Counted from the first letter of the stretch, positions 42,714 through 51,572 are shown. The stretch: DNA of 64,000 nucleotides from Micromonospora sp. WMMD882 (GCF_027497255.1 NZ_CP114903.1:5704001-5768000); one strand, 5' to 3'. The notes: generated by a model from the sequence alone, not told the origin. Translations and numbers: made by a program.

Positions 42714-43482
42714 GGCGGCCCACCTCCGTACGGAGTCGGTCGGTGACCTCGGCGGCGATCGAGGCGACCTCGGGAGCGTCGATGCGTCGGGGGCGGGGCA
42801 CGTCGACCCGGGTGGACCAGATGATCCGGCCGGGCCGGCTGGAGAGCAGGATGATCCGGTCGGCGAGCCGGGCCGCCTCGCGGACGTTGTGCGTCACGAA
42901 CAGCACGGTCAGCTTCTGCTCGGACCAGATCCGTTCCAGCTCGTCGTGGAGGAGGTCCCGGGTCATCGCGTCGAGCGCGCCGAACGGCTCGTCCATCAGC
43001 AGGACCGGGGTGTCGAGGGCGAGGGTACGGGCCAGCGCGACCCGCTGCCGCATGCCGCCGGAGAGCTCGTGCGGACGTTTCCGGTCGAAGTCGGCCAGCC
43101 GGACGGCGCCCAGCAGCTCGGCGACCCGTTCCCGGCGGGCGGCGCGGGACAGGCCGCGCAGTTTCAGCGGAACCTCGACGTTGCCGGCCACGGTCAGCCA
43201 GGGGAAGAGGGCGGACTCCTGGAACATCAGCCCCGGGTCGACCCCGGTCCCGAGGTCGATCTCGCCGCTGGAGACCCGGTCCAGGCCGGCGACCAGGTTG
43301 AGCAGGGTGCTCTTGCCGCAGCCGGACGCGCCGACGAGGCAGACGAACTCGCCCGGCGCCACGTCGAGGGTGACGCCGTCCAGCGCGAGGACGGCGCCCT
43401 CGCCGCGTCCGTACACCTTGGTCACGCCGCGTAGCGCGATCGCACCTGTCGCGCTACGCGGCGTCGTCGTGGTCGACGTCAC
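42703..43482 (-). CDS. ssuB: Sulfonate-type ABC transporter ATP-binding protein SsuB
   Basis: 259 aa. Walker A GASGCGKST, signature LSGGMRQR, Walker B VLLMDEPFGALDAMTRD and switch TVLFVTHNVREA; the latter two are typical of the SsuB/TauB/NrtD group. GTG start at 43482 overlaps the ssuA stop (GTGA). A longer open frame continues upstream but it only shadows ssuA. Confidence 0.9.
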   Translation of the reverse strand: MTSTTTTPRSATGAIALRGVTKVYGRGEGAVLALDGVTLDVAPGEFVCLVGASGCGKSTLLNLVAGLDRVSSGEIDLGTGVDPGLMFQESALFPWLTVAGNVEVPLKLRGLSRAARRERVAELLGAVRLADFDRKRPHELSGGMRQRVALARTLALDTPVLLMDEPFGALDAMTRDLLHDELERIWSEQKLTVLFVTHNVREAARLADRIILLSSRPGRIIWSTRVDVPRPRRIDAPEVASIAAEVTDRLRTEVGRHGR

Positions 43483-44540
43483 GGCTGGACGACCTCGGGT
43501 TTGCCCTGGGCCTTGAGCACCTCGTTGAGGTACTTCAGGTCGTACAGGCCGTCGAGGTCGACCGGCTGGGTGAGGCCGACGGCGACGGCGTGGTCCAGCC
43601 CCGTCTTGAGCGACGAGGGGATCGGGTCGTTGGTGAACTCCAACGTGGGCCAGGCCTGCTTGATCAGCTTGAGGTCCAGCGGCTTGCCGGTGATCTTGCC
43701 GAGGTGGTCGGAGATCGCCTGCTGCGCCTCGTCGGGGTTGGTGTTGACGAACTCGTTCGCGGCCACCTGGGCCTCGACCAGCTTCTGCACCACGTCCGGA
43801 TGGTCCTTGAGGAACTTCGCGCTGACGATGAGGTTGGTGATGACGAACTTGCGGTCCGGCCAGAGGTCCCGCTCGTCGACGAGCACCTTGCCGCCGGCGT
43901 TGACCAGTCGGGAGACGAACGGCTCGGGCACCCAGGCCCCGTCGATCGCGCCGCTGCCGAAGGTCTCGACGGTCTGCGCGTTCTCCTGCGGGACGATCTT
44001 GACGTCGCCGCCGCCCTCCTTGGTGGTCTCGATGCCCTTCTCCTTGAGCCAGAAGCGCAGCGCGACGTCCTGGGTGTTGCCGAGCTGCGGGGTGGCGATC
44101 TTCTTGCCCTTGAGCTGCTCGACCGAGGTGATCCCGGGCTTGACGACCAGCGCCACCCCGCCGGAGGCCGCGCCGGAGATCACCCGGACCGCCTCGCCGT
44201 TGCTCTTGGAGTGGGCGTTGACCGTCGGGTTCGGGCCGATGTAGGTGGCGTCCAGCGCGCCGGAGAAGATCGCCTCGATGGCGGCCGGGCCGGCGTTGAA
44301 GGTCTTGGGCTCCAGCTTGACGTCCGCGCCGAGCTTCTCGGCGAAGATGCCCTTCTCGACGCCGACGACCGCCGGCGCGTGGGTGATGTTGGGGAAGTAG
44401 CCCAGGCGCAGGGTCGTCGACCCGGAGGAGCCGCCGGCCGCGCCCGCGTCGTCCTCGCCGCCGCAGGCGGTCAGGGCCGCCAGCCCGACCAGCGCCACGG
44501 CCGCCAGGGACCACGTCCGACGATGGGGGTGCCGTCTCAT
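43479..44540 (-). CDS. ssuA: Sulfonate-type ABC transporter substrate-binding lipoprotein SsuA
   Basis: 353 aa. Signal with lipobox LTAC, so a lipoprotein. The mature protein has LRLGYFPNITHAPAVVGVEK and the FNAGPAAIEAIFSGALD pattern of the SsuA/NrtA/TauA family. It captures aliphatic sulfonates or a related oxyanion. ATG at 44540 is chosen because it directly precedes the signal sequence (MRRHPHRRTW); the open frame goes on to 44612 over what looks like operator DNA. First gene of ssuABC-rrf2. Confidence 0.88.
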   Translation of the reverse strand: MRRHPHRRTWSLAAVALVGLAALTACGGEDDAGAAGGSSGSTTLRLGYFPNITHAPAVVGVEKGIFAEKLGADVKLEPKTFNAGPAAIEAIFSGALDATYIGPNPTVNAHSKSNGEAVRVISGAASGGVALVVKPGITSVEQLKGKKIATPQLGNTQDVALRFWLKEKGIETTKEGGGDVKIVPQENAQTVETFGSGAIDGAWVPEPFVSRLVNAGGKVLVDERDLWPDRKFVITNLIVSAKFLKDHPDVVQKLVEAQVAANEFVNTNPDEAQQAISDHLGKITGKPLDLKLIKQAWPTLEFTNDPIPSSLKTGLDHAVAVGLTQPVDLDGLYDLKYLNEVLKAQGKPEVVQP

Positions 44541-44565
44541 CCCGCTGATTCCAATCTGCAGTATT

Positions 44566-44578
44566 CCTACTTGGTAGG
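44566..44578 (-). promoter_or_regulatory. CCTAC-TTG-GTAGG palindrome upstream of ssuA
   Basis: A 5-bp inverted repeat 26 bases upstream of the ssuA start, continuing as GTAGGTAGG. It shares TTGGTAGGT with a second site at 44660-44680. It is a likely operator of the Rrf2 regulator in the same operon. Confidence 0.6.
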
Positions 44579-44659
44579 TAGGAAGAGTGGACCAGGGGGC
44601 GGGTGGCGTCAAGCGCCGACCGGATCGCGGGAAAACGACATCGGGGCTATCCCGGTTTT

Positions 44660-44680
44660 CCTATCTCTTTGGTAGGTTAA
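44660..44680. promoter_or_regulatory. Second TTGGTAGGT-type site upstream of ssuA
   Basis: CCTATCTCTTTGGTAGGTTAA matches the site at 44566-44578 in its right half (TTGGTAGGT) and partly in its left half (CCTA). The two sites are about 94 bases apart, so DNA looping or a second promoter is possible. Confidence 0.5.
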
Positions 44681-44683
44681 CCG

Positions 44684-44818
44684 GACGGCGTCTCCGGTCG
44701 GGCGCACCTGGAGGAGGCCGAGCGGGTCGGCGCGGAGGCGCTGTCCCTGGTGTCCGCCCGGCCGACGCCGGCCGCCACCGGGGGCGGCTCCGGGCGCGTG
44801 GAGGTCCCGACACGTTAG
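44684..44818 (+). pseudogene. Possible C-terminal gene remnant without a start codon
   Basis: An open frame after the TAA at 44678 reads PDGVSGRAHLEEAERVGAEA then LSLVSARPTPAATGGG and ends at TAG 44816-44818. It looks like the helical end of a real protein with actinobacterial codon use, but there is no ATG, GTG or TTG and no RBS. It may be the tail of a deleted gene (perhaps a sulphur-related reductase, given the neighbours, but that is a guess). Confidence 0.35.
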
Positions 44819-44827
44819 GGTCGACGG

Positions 44828-46138
44828 GTGGCGGCGCGGAGATCCAGAATTCCAGCGACGAAGTACCCGGTGGAACGCTTCACCCTCGACAACGGCCTGC
44901 GGGTGGTGCTCACCCCGGACCGCAGCGCCCCGGTGATCGGGGTGGCGGTGGTCTACGACGTGGGCATCCGGTCCGAGCCGCAGGGCCGGACCGGCTTCGC
45001 CCACCTCTTCGAGCACCTGATGTTCCAGGGCTCCGAGAACCTGGAGAAGCTGGCCCACTTCCGGCACGTGCAGGGCGCGGGCGGCACCTTCAACGGCTCC
45101 ACCCACCTGGACTACACCGACTACTACGAGACCCTGCCGGGCAACGCGCTGGAACGGGCCCTCTTCCTGGAGGCCGACCGGATGCGCGGCCCCCGGCTGA
45201 CCGAGGAGAACCTGCGCAACCAGGTCGACGTGGTCAAGGAGGAGATCCGGGTCAACGTGCTCAACCGCCCGTACGGCGGGTTCCCCTGGCTGACCCTGTC
45301 GCCGGTGGCGTTCGACACCTACCCCAACGCGCACGACGGCTACGGCTCGTTCGAGGACCTGGAGTCGGCCACCGTCGACGAGGCGGTCGACTTCTTCCGC
45401 CGCTACTACGCCTGCGGCAACGCGGTGCTGGCGGTCAGCGGGGACGTCGACGTCGCCGAGGCCACCGCGCTGGTCGAGCGGCACTTCGGGGACGTCGAGG
45501 CGCGTCCCGCCCCGACCCGGCCGGATTTCGCCGAGCCCGACCTGACCGTGGAACGGCGTTCGTCGTACACCGACCGGCTGGCCCCCATGCCGGCGGTGGC
45601 GAGCGCCTGGCGGGTGCCGGACCCGCTCACCGACTTCACCGGCTACCTCGCGTACGTGGTGCTCGCCGAGGTGCTCACCGACGGCGACGCGTCCCGGCTG
45701 GTGGAGCGGCTGGTCCAGCGGGAGCGGCGGGTCACCAGCACCGGCGGCTACCTCGGTTTCATGGGTGACCCGTTCGACGTGCGGGACCCGACGGTGCTGA
45801 TCCTCCAGCACCACCTGCCGCCCGGCGGGGACGTGGACAAGGTCCTCGCCATCGTCGACGAGGAGCTCGACCGGCTCGCCACCGACGGCCTGACCGACGG
45901 CGAGCTGGCCCGGACCCAGGCCCGGATGGCCACCCACCTGCTGCGGGACACCGACGCGGTGCTCGGCCGGGCGCTGCGGATGGCCGTGCTCGAACAGCAG
46001 CGCGGCGAGCCCGGCCTGCTCAACGAGCTGCCCCGGCTGGTCGGCGAGGTCACCGGGGAGCAGGTCCGCGCCGCCGCCGCCACCCTGCGGCCCGAGCGTC
46101 GGGCGTCCATCGAGGTCGTTCCCGGAGGTGCCCGGTGA
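44828..46138 (+). CDS. M16-family zinc peptidase, catalytic subunit
   Basis: 436 aa. The inverted zinc motif HxxEH is present as FAHLFEHLMFQGS, and the distal Glu lies in NQVDVVKEEIRVN. No signal peptide is seen. Members with this organisation act as pairs, one subunit holding zinc and the other the Arg/Tyr pair; they are related to mitochondrial processing peptidase and insulysin. GTG at 44828. The stop overlaps the GTG of the second M16 gene, so a 1:1 complex is likely. Confidence 0.92.
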   Translation: MAARRSRIPATKYPVERFTLDNGLRVVLTPDRSAPVIGVAVVYDVGIRSEPQGRTGFAHLFEHLMFQGSENLEKLAHFRHVQGAGGTFNGSTHLDYTDYYETLPGNALERALFLEADRMRGPRLTEENLRNQVDVVKEEIRVNVLNRPYGGFPWLTLSPVAFDTYPNAHDGYGSFEDLESATVDEAVDFFRRYYACGNAVLAVSGDVDVAEATALVERHFGDVEARPAPTRPDFAEPDLTVERRSSYTDRLAPMPAVASAWRVPDPLTDFTGYLAYVVLAEVLTDGDASRLVERLVQRERRVTSTGGYLGFMGDPFDVRDPTVLILQHHLPPGGDVDKVLAIVDEELDRLATDGLTDGELARTQARMATHLLRDTDAVLGRALRMAVLEQQRGEPGLLNELPRLVGEVTGEQVRAAAATLRPERRASIEVVPGGAR

Positions 46139-47493
46139 CCCCACCGACCCTGACCAACCCGACCCCGACCGCCCGGCGGGAGCTGCCGCCGCTCGGCCCG
46201 GTGGGCCGGCTGAAGCTGCCCCGGCAGGCCGAGCGGACGTTCGCCAACGGCCTCACGGTGATCGTGGTGCGGCGTCCGGCGGTGCCCCTGGTCGAGCTGC
46301 GGCTGTGGATGCCGTTCGGCCGGGCCCACGCCGCCCGGGGCACGCTGCTCGCGCAGACCCTGCTCGCCGGCACCGAACGGATGTCCAGCGTGCAGATCGC
46401 CGCCGAGTTGCAGGCGGTGGGCGGCGGGCTGTCCGCCGGGGTCGACCCGGACCGGCTGATGCTCTCCGGGGTGGGCCTGGTCACCGGGCTGGACCGGATG
46501 CTGGACATCCTCGCCGACGTGCTGACCGGCGCGACGTACCCGGCCGACGAGGTGGCCACCGAGCGGGCGCACACCGTCGACCGGATCGAGATGGCGCAGA
46601 GCCAGCCGGCGCACCTGGCCCGGGTGGCGCTGCTGCGGCGGATCTACGGCCGGCACCCGTACGCGGAGCAGACCCCGGAGCCGGAGCAGGTCCGGGCGGT
46701 ACGGCCGGCGGCGCTGCGCCGGCTGCACGCCGAGCGGGTCCACCCGCAGGGCGCGGTGCTGGTGCTGGTCGGCGACGTGCAGCCGGACCGGGCGCTGGAC
46801 GCGGCGGAACGCGCGCTCGGCGGCTGGCAGGGCGCCGGCCGGGAGGTGGCGCTGCCGCCCGTCCCGCCGCTGGCGCCGGGGCCGATCCGGCTGGTGGACC
46901 GGCCCGGCTCGGTGCAGTCGTCGGTGCGGATCGCCCTGCCGGCGGTCGGCCGCACCCATCCCGACCACGCCGCCCTGCAACTGGCGAACCTCCTCTTCGG
47001 CGGCTACTTCTCCTCCCGCTGGGTGGAGAACATCCGGGAGGACAAGGGCTACACGTACGGCCCGTACTCGGTGGTGGAGCACTCGGTGGCCGGTTCGGTG
47101 CTGGTCGCCGCGGCGGACGTGGCGACCGAGGTGACCGGGCCGGCGCTGCTGGAGACGGTCTACGAGCTGGGCAGGCTGGCCTCGCTGCCACCCGCCGCCG
47201 ACGAGCTGGAGCAGGCCCGCCGGTACGCCCTGGGCAGTCTCCAGCTCGGCATGTCCACCCAGTCCGGTCTGGCCTCGCTGACCAGCGCGTACGCCGGCAG
47301 CGGGCTGCGCCTGGACTTCCTCGCCGAGCACGCCGCCCGGCTGGCGAAGGCCACCGTGGACGACGTCGCCGAGGCGGCGGCCCGGTACCTCGCGCCCGCG
47401 CGGGCGGTCACCGTGGTGCTCGGGGACGCCGAGCGGATCGCCCCCGGCGTGGCGGTGCTCGGCCCGGTGGAGTCGGAACCGGCGTCCACATGA
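46135..47493 (+). CDS. M16-family peptidase-like protein, non-catalytic partner
   Basis: 452 aa. Same fold as the gene before it, but the zinc motif is missing (RGTLLAQTLLAGTERMSS where HxxEH should be). It keeps the WVENIREDKGYTYGPYS segment with the Arg and Tyr that complete the partner's active site. Thus a heterodimer of catalytic and regulatory halves is expected. GTG 46135 (GTGA overlap); the stop overlaps the next ATG. Confidence 0.92.
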   Translation: MTPPTLTNPTPTARRELPPLGPVGRLKLPRQAERTFANGLTVIVVRRPAVPLVELRLWMPFGRAHAARGTLLAQTLLAGTERMSSVQIAAELQAVGGGLSAGVDPDRLMLSGVGLVTGLDRMLDILADVLTGATYPADEVATERAHTVDRIEMAQSQPAHLARVALLRRIYGRHPYAEQTPEPEQVRAVRPAALRRLHAERVHPQGAVLVLVGDVQPDRALDAAERALGGWQGAGREVALPPVPPLAPGPIRLVDRPGSVQSSVRIALPAVGRTHPDHAALQLANLLFGGYFSSRWVENIREDKGYTYGPYSVVEHSVAGSVLVAAADVATEVTGPALLETVYELGRLASLPPAADELEQARRYALGSLQLGMSTQSGLASLTSAYAGSGLRLDFLAEHAARLAKATVDDVAEAAARYLAPARAVTVVLGDAERIAPGVAVLGPVESEPAST

Positions 47494-48458
47494 CCCGGGC
47501 CGGCAGCGTCCCCGGGTCGGCGGTCGACGCCGGGGCGCCCCCGCTGGCCCGGGTGGTCCTCGACCGGGCGGCGCAGCACCGTACCGACCCGGAGTGGCTG
47601 GCCGCGGCCTGGCGGCGGGGCCGGGTGCTGGTGGTGGACGCCGCGGCCGGGGGCCGGACCCTGGTCGTGGCCGACCGTGACCCGCCGGCGCTGCGGCTGG
47701 TGGACCCGTCGGACGCGCCGGACGCGCCCCCGATGTTCCTCGGCGTCCAGCCCGACGGGGCGCCGGTCTTCGCGGTGGACGCCGCCCTGCCCACGGTGCC
47801 GGGCGCCCGGGCGGCCGGGATCCGGGAGGTCGGGCATCTGCTCGGCGACCGGGACGCGGCCCTGCTCATCACGGCGTTGGCGTTGGCGAACTGGCATGTG
47901 CGGCACGGCTTCTCGGCGGCCACCGGTGATCCGACCACCCCGGACGAGGGTGGCTGGTCGCGGGTGGACGCGCACGGCAGCCGGGTGTGGCCGCGTACCG
48001 ATCCGGCGATGATCGTGCTGGTGCACGACGGGGCGGTCGGTCCGGCGGGGCGTTGCCTGCTGGCCAACAACGCGACCTGGCCGGTGTCTCCGGGCGGTCG
48101 CCGGTTCTCCTGCCTGGCCGGCTACGTGGAGCCGGGTGAGTCGGCGGAGGCCACGGTCGTCCGTGAGGTGGCCGAGGAGGTCGGCGTCGCGGTCACCGGG
48201 ATCACGTACGTCGGCAGCCAGCCCTGGCCGTTCCCCGGCTCGTTGATGCTCGGGTTCCTGGCCCGGGCCGATCCGGCGCAGCCGTTGCGGCTGGAACCGG
48301 CGGAGATCGCGCAGGCCCGGTGGTTCTCCCGGCGGGAGGTCGCCGACGCGATCGCCGGTGGGGCGGTGGACGTGGGGGACGGCGACCGGCTGCTGCTGCC
48401 GCCACCGTTGTCGATCGCGCGTTTCCTGCTCGACCGCTGGCTGGGCCTGACCGGCTGA
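47490..48458 (+). CDS. nudC: NudC-like NAD(H) pyrophosphatase without zinc cysteines
   Basis: 322 aa. Nudix box GYVEPGESAEATVVREVAEE followed by VGV, and the NADH-pyrophosphatase signature SQPWPFPGSLMLGF, are both present. The middle zinc ribbon is not: the region that normally has FCPRCG and C-x2-C reads HGFSAATGDPTT and RVDAHGSRVWPRTDPA, with none of the four Cys. It probably hydrolyses NAD(H) or decaps NAD-RNA. ATG 47490 overlaps the M16 stop (ATGA). Same neighbourhood as Rv3199c (nudC) near uvrD2 in mycobacteria. Confidence 0.9.
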   Translation: MTRAGSVPGSAVDAGAPPLARVVLDRAAQHRTDPEWLAAAWRRGRVLVVDAAAGGRTLVVADRDPPALRLVDPSDAPDAPPMFLGVQPDGAPVFAVDAALPTVPGARAAGIREVGHLLGDRDAALLITALALANWHVRHGFSAATGDPTTPDEGGWSRVDAHGSRVWPRTDPAMIVLVHDGAVGPAGRCLLANNATWPVSPGGRRFSCLAGYVEPGESAEATVVREVAEEVGVAVTGITYVGSQPWPFPGSLMLGFLARADPAQPLRLEPAEIAQARWFSRREVADAIAGGAVDVGDGDRLLLPPPLSIARFLLDRWLGLTG

Positions 48459-48503
48459 CCCCGACCGGCTGACCCTGGCCGCTCGGTCGGCGGTGGGACG
48501 GTC

Positions 48504-48538
48504 GGGCCGCCGCGTCCGGTCGGCGGACGTGGCGGCCC
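48504..48538. terminator. Bidirectional terminator between nudC and the DUF397 gene
   Basis: A 15-bp stem with one mismatch (48504-48518 with 48524-48538) and a GTCGG loop, between convergent genes. Confidence 0.75.
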
Positions 48539-48552
48539 CCGGTCGGAGATGG

Positions 48553-48792
48553 TCAGCGGAGGTCGAACTCCCCGTTGCGCGCGCCGGTGAGGAAGCCGGC
48601 CCACGGCGCCCGGTCGAAGAACAGCACCGGCCCGCTGCGGTCCTTGCTGTCCCGCAACGCCACCGCCGCCGGACCGGTGCGCAGCGGCGCGACCTCGACG
48701 CAGTTGGACGTCTGGCTGCGCGAGCTGGTGCGCCAGGGGGCGCCCGCCAGCTGGGCGACGGTGCCGGACGCGGTCTCGTGGATCTGGTTCAT
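48553..48792 (-). CDS. DUF397 protein
   Basis: 79 aa. It has the DUF397 pattern WRTSSRSQTSNCVEVAPL, VALRDSKDRSGPVLFF and the ending WAGFLTGARNGEFDL. In actinobacteria these small proteins are nearly always encoded beside an XRE-type regulator and may modulate it. ATG at 48792 with AGGAGCAGG as SD. Located 65 bases downstream of the XRE gene on the same strand. Confidence 0.92.
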   Translation of the reverse strand: MNQIHETASGTVAQLAGAPWRTSSRSQTSNCVEVAPLRTGPAAVALRDSKDRSGPVLFFDRAPWAGFLTGARNGEFDLR

Positions 48793-48857
48793 GGCCTGCT
48801 CCTGGTCGTGAGCTCCGATGGGGCGAGTGGCCCGCCAGCTCCGGCAGGCGGCCCCGG

Positions 48858-49823
48858 TCAGCGCTCCGTCAGCCGAGCGGATCGGCTGCGGCGTTGGGCC
48901 GGCGTCGTTGGCGGCCCGTACGCCACCGTGGACGGTGCCGCCGTCTCGGTCACCCGTTCCGAGGCGTTGCTCAGCCAGGAGAGGGAGTCCGATGGGGAGC
49001 GTGCCGCCGCGCGCAGCCACTCGAAGACCATTTTATAGCGATTAAGGGCTTTTGCCTCGTGTGACACGACGTCGGTGAAACCTCCTTCGATGGCCAGCGT
49101 CTCCGGGTCGGCCGGGTCGGGAAAGCGGTAGAGCGAGAACGCCGTCGGGGGGAGGTACCACTCGCCGATGGTGGCGTCCCGGGGCAGCACCAGGATCGTC
49201 ACGTTGGGCAGCGCCGCCAGCTCGCACAACTTGGCCAACTGCTCCCGGATCACCTCCGGCGGCCCGGCCCGCCGACTGAGCGCGCCCTCCTCCAGCACCG
49301 CCGTGTAGCGGGGCGCGTCGACCGGCTGCAACAACGCCTGCCGGGCCAGCCGCGCGTCGACCTCCGTCTCGACCGTCTGCGGGTCGGCGTCCTCGTCGGC
49401 GAACTGGGCCGAGACGATCCGGACCCGGGCGTACGTGGCGGTCTGGAGCAGGCCCGGCACCAGGACGGGGTTGTACTCGCGGATCTCCGCGCAACCCGCC
49501 TCCAGTTCGGCGTAGCTGCGCTGGTGCTCGGTCATCGCCCCGTACGATCTGAGCCAGGCTCGCATGTCGCCGGCCTCAAGGGTGATCGCGGTCAGCTCGG
49601 CGCGGATCGCGTCGGCCGCGCCGTAGAGATCCAACAGGCTGGAGACGTCCTGCGGGTCCGGGCGACTGCGGCCGTTCTCCAGTCGGGACAGCTTGGAAGC
49701 CGAGGCCCAACCGACCCGTTCGATGACCTGTTCGCCGGTGAGGCCGGACGCCTCACGCAGACTGCGTAGTTCGTGGCCGAGCCGGCGTCGCCGCAGGATC
49801 GGGCTGGGTACGGCAGGAGGCAC
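48858..49823 (-). CDS. XRE-family helix-turn-helix regulator with DUF5753
   Basis: 321 aa. The N-terminal HTH is LGHELRSLREASGLTGEQVI then WASASKLSRLENGRSRPD. The C-terminal DUF5753 includes YNPVLVPGLLQTATYARV and FPDPADPETLAIEGG. This family regulates development or antibiotic genes in actinomycetes, in partnership with a DUF397 protein. GTG 49823 is chosen ([11 protein letters not shown]); the frame stays open to 50012 without good coding features. Divergent from the MFS gene, which it may control. Confidence 0.9.
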   Translation of the reverse strand: MPPAVPSPILRRRRLGHELRSLREASGLTGEQVIERVGWASASKLSRLENGRSRPDPQDVSSLLDLYGAADAIRAELTAITLEAGDMRAWLRSYGAMTEHQRSYAELEAGCAEIREYNPVLVPGLLQTATYARVRIVSAQFADEDADPQTVETEVDARLARQALLQPVDAPRYTAVLEEGALSRRAGPPEVIREQLAKLCELAALPNVTILVLPRDATIGEWYLPPTAFSLYRFPDPADPETLAIEGGFTDVVSHEAKALNRYKMVFEWLRAAARSPSDSLSWLSNASERVTETAAPSTVAYGPPTTPAQRRSRSARLTER

Positions 49824-50032
49824 GGCGTCCTCTTCTCCGTCGGGCCGTCGCAGACGCGACGGTAACTGAATGGCACTGGCCCCCCACGGCCAGTATGGAC
49901 GGCGCGGCCGGCCCTCGACGTCCCACGCCGGGCGTGTCTCGAAAAAGGAGGACCGGAACCGGTGCCGCCCAGCCTGCCGAACCACCTCGAGTCCCCTGAG
50001 CGATACTTCCATTCCTCGTCGGAAGGACCCTG

Positions 50033-51304
50033 ATGCACACCGTCCTGCGCCGTCCCGACTTCCGGCTGCTCTTCGGCGCGTTGGTGGCGAGCATGACCGC
50101 CGAGTCGATCCTCGTGCTCGCCCTGGCGATCTGGGTCAAGGACCTGACCGGGTCCGACGGGATGGCCGGCGCGGTGATCTTCGCGGTGGTCGCGCCGAAG
50201 ACCCTCGCCCCCCTGGTCGGCTGGGTGGTCGACAGGCACCGCCGCAAGCCCTTCTTCGTGGTCGCGAACGTCGTGGCGGCGGCCCTGCTCATCCCGCTGC
50301 TGACCGTCCGGACCAGCGCCGACGTGTGGATCGTCTACCTGGTCGGGGCGTGCTACGGGCTGTCCTCGATCGCCCTCAACGCCGCGATCAGCGGGCTGAT
50401 CCGCACCCTCGTGCCGATCGCGCTGCTGGCCGAGGCGAACGCCGCCCGGCAGACCGTGCGGCAGGGGCTACGGCTGGGCGGCCCGCTGGCCGGCGCGGCC
50501 CTCTACGCCGCCGCCGGTGGCTGGGCGCTCACCGTCATCGGCATCACCGGGTTCGTCGTCGCCGCCGCCGTGGCGGCCCTGCTGCGGGCGGCCGAGCCGG
50601 GCGCCCCGTCCCGGCTGGGCCGGACCCCGGCCGAGCTGAGCGCCGGCCTGCGGCACCTCACCACCGAGCCGGCGCTGCGCCGGGCCCTGCTCGGGTACGG
50701 GCTGGCCTCGCTGGTGATCGGCTTCACCGAGGCGTTGCTGTTCGCGTACGTGGAGCGGGGGCTGGACCGCCCGTCCGCCTTCGTCGGGGTGCTGTTCAGC
50801 GTGCAGGGCGTGGGCGGGCTGGTCGGCGCGCTGGTCTCCCCGGTCGCCGTCCGGCGGGTCGGCGAGGTGGGCGCGCTCGCCGCCGGGGTGGGGCTGTTCG
50901 GGGCGGCGGCGCTGACCCTGACGTACCCGAGTCTCTGGCTCGCCGTCACGGCGCTGCTGCTGGCCGGTCTCTCCCTGCCGCTGACCACCGTCGGATTGCA
51001 CACGCTGGTGCAGCGGCGGACCGCGCCGGCGCTGATCGGCCGGGCCACGGCGGCCTCGGACGCGCTGGTCAGCGCGCCACAGGCGGTGTCCATCGGCACC
51101 GGGGCGCTGCTGGTCGCGGTGCTCGACTACCGGGTGCTGTTCCTGTTCGTCGGGGTGGTGACCCTGGCCGCCGCCGGCTACCTGTGGCGGGGCCGCCGCT
51201 TCTCGCCGCCGCTGGCCCGACCCGGCATCCCCACCCAACGGCGACCCCCGACCGGCGACCACGCCGACCACGAGGTCGTCGCCTCGACCCGCCGGGACCG
51301 GTGA
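50033..51304 (+). CDS. Major facilitator superfamily transporter
   Basis: 423 aa with about 12 membrane segments. The motif between helices 2 and 3 is GWVVDRHRRKP, a variant of the MFS motif A. It resembles macrolide/drug-efflux type MFS (DHA3-like) proteins. Substrate unknown. ATG at 50033 with GGAAGGACC before it. Divergent from the XRE/DUF397 pair. The cytoplasmic C-terminus is hydrophilic. Confidence 0.9.
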   Translation: MHTVLRRPDFRLLFGALVASMTAESILVLALAIWVKDLTGSDGMAGAVIFAVVAPKTLAPLVGWVVDRHRRKPFFVVANVVAAALLIPLLTVRTSADVWIVYLVGACYGLSSIALNAAISGLIRTLVPIALLAEANAARQTVRQGLRLGGPLAGAALYAAAGGWALTVIGITGFVVAAAVAALLRAAEPGAPSRLGRTPAELSAGLRHLTTEPALRRALLGYGLASLVIGFTEALLFAYVERGLDRPSAFVGVLFSVQGVGGLVGALVSPVAVRRVGEVGALAAGVGLFGAAALTLTYPSLWLAVTALLLAGLSLPLTTVGLHTLVQRRTAPALIGRATAASDALVSAPQAVSIGTGALLVAVLDYRVLFLFVGVVTLAAAGYLWRGRRFSPPLARPGIPTQRRPPTGDHADHEVVASTRRDR

Positions 51305-51326
51305 CGACCTCGTGGGACGCGGCTGA

Positions 51327-51572
51327 TCAGGCGCCGGGCAGGCTGGCGAGGTGCTGCTTGACCTGGACGACGGAGGGGTTGGTGAGCGCGGAGCCGTCGG
51401 CGAACCGCACGGTCGGGACGGTCTGGTTGCCGCCGTTGACCTTCATCACGAACTCGGCCGCCGCCCGGTCCTGCTCGATGTCGACCACCTGGTAGGCGAT
51501 GCCCTCCCGGTCGAGCTGGGACTTCAGCCGGTGGCAGTAGCCGCACCACGAGGTCGAGTACATCGTCAACAT
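51327..51572 (-). CDS. mrx1: Mycoredoxin (Mrx1-type glutaredoxin-fold protein)
   Basis: 81 aa. CxxC active site WCGYC (Cys10 and Cys13), then the NQTVPTV cis-Pro motif. Mycoredoxin reduces mixed disulfides with mycothiol, and mshB at 11.9 kb shows this organism makes mycothiol. ATG 51572 is chosen because GGAGG lies 9 bases upstream; the open frame to 51635 adds a non-homologous stretch. Divergent from uvrD2, as in Rv3198A-Rv3198c neighbourhoods. Confidence 0.92.
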   Translation of the reverse strand: MLTMYSTSWCGYCHRLKSQLDREGIAYQVVDIEQDRAAAEFVMKVNGGNQTVPTVRFADGSALTNPSVVQVKQHLASLPGA

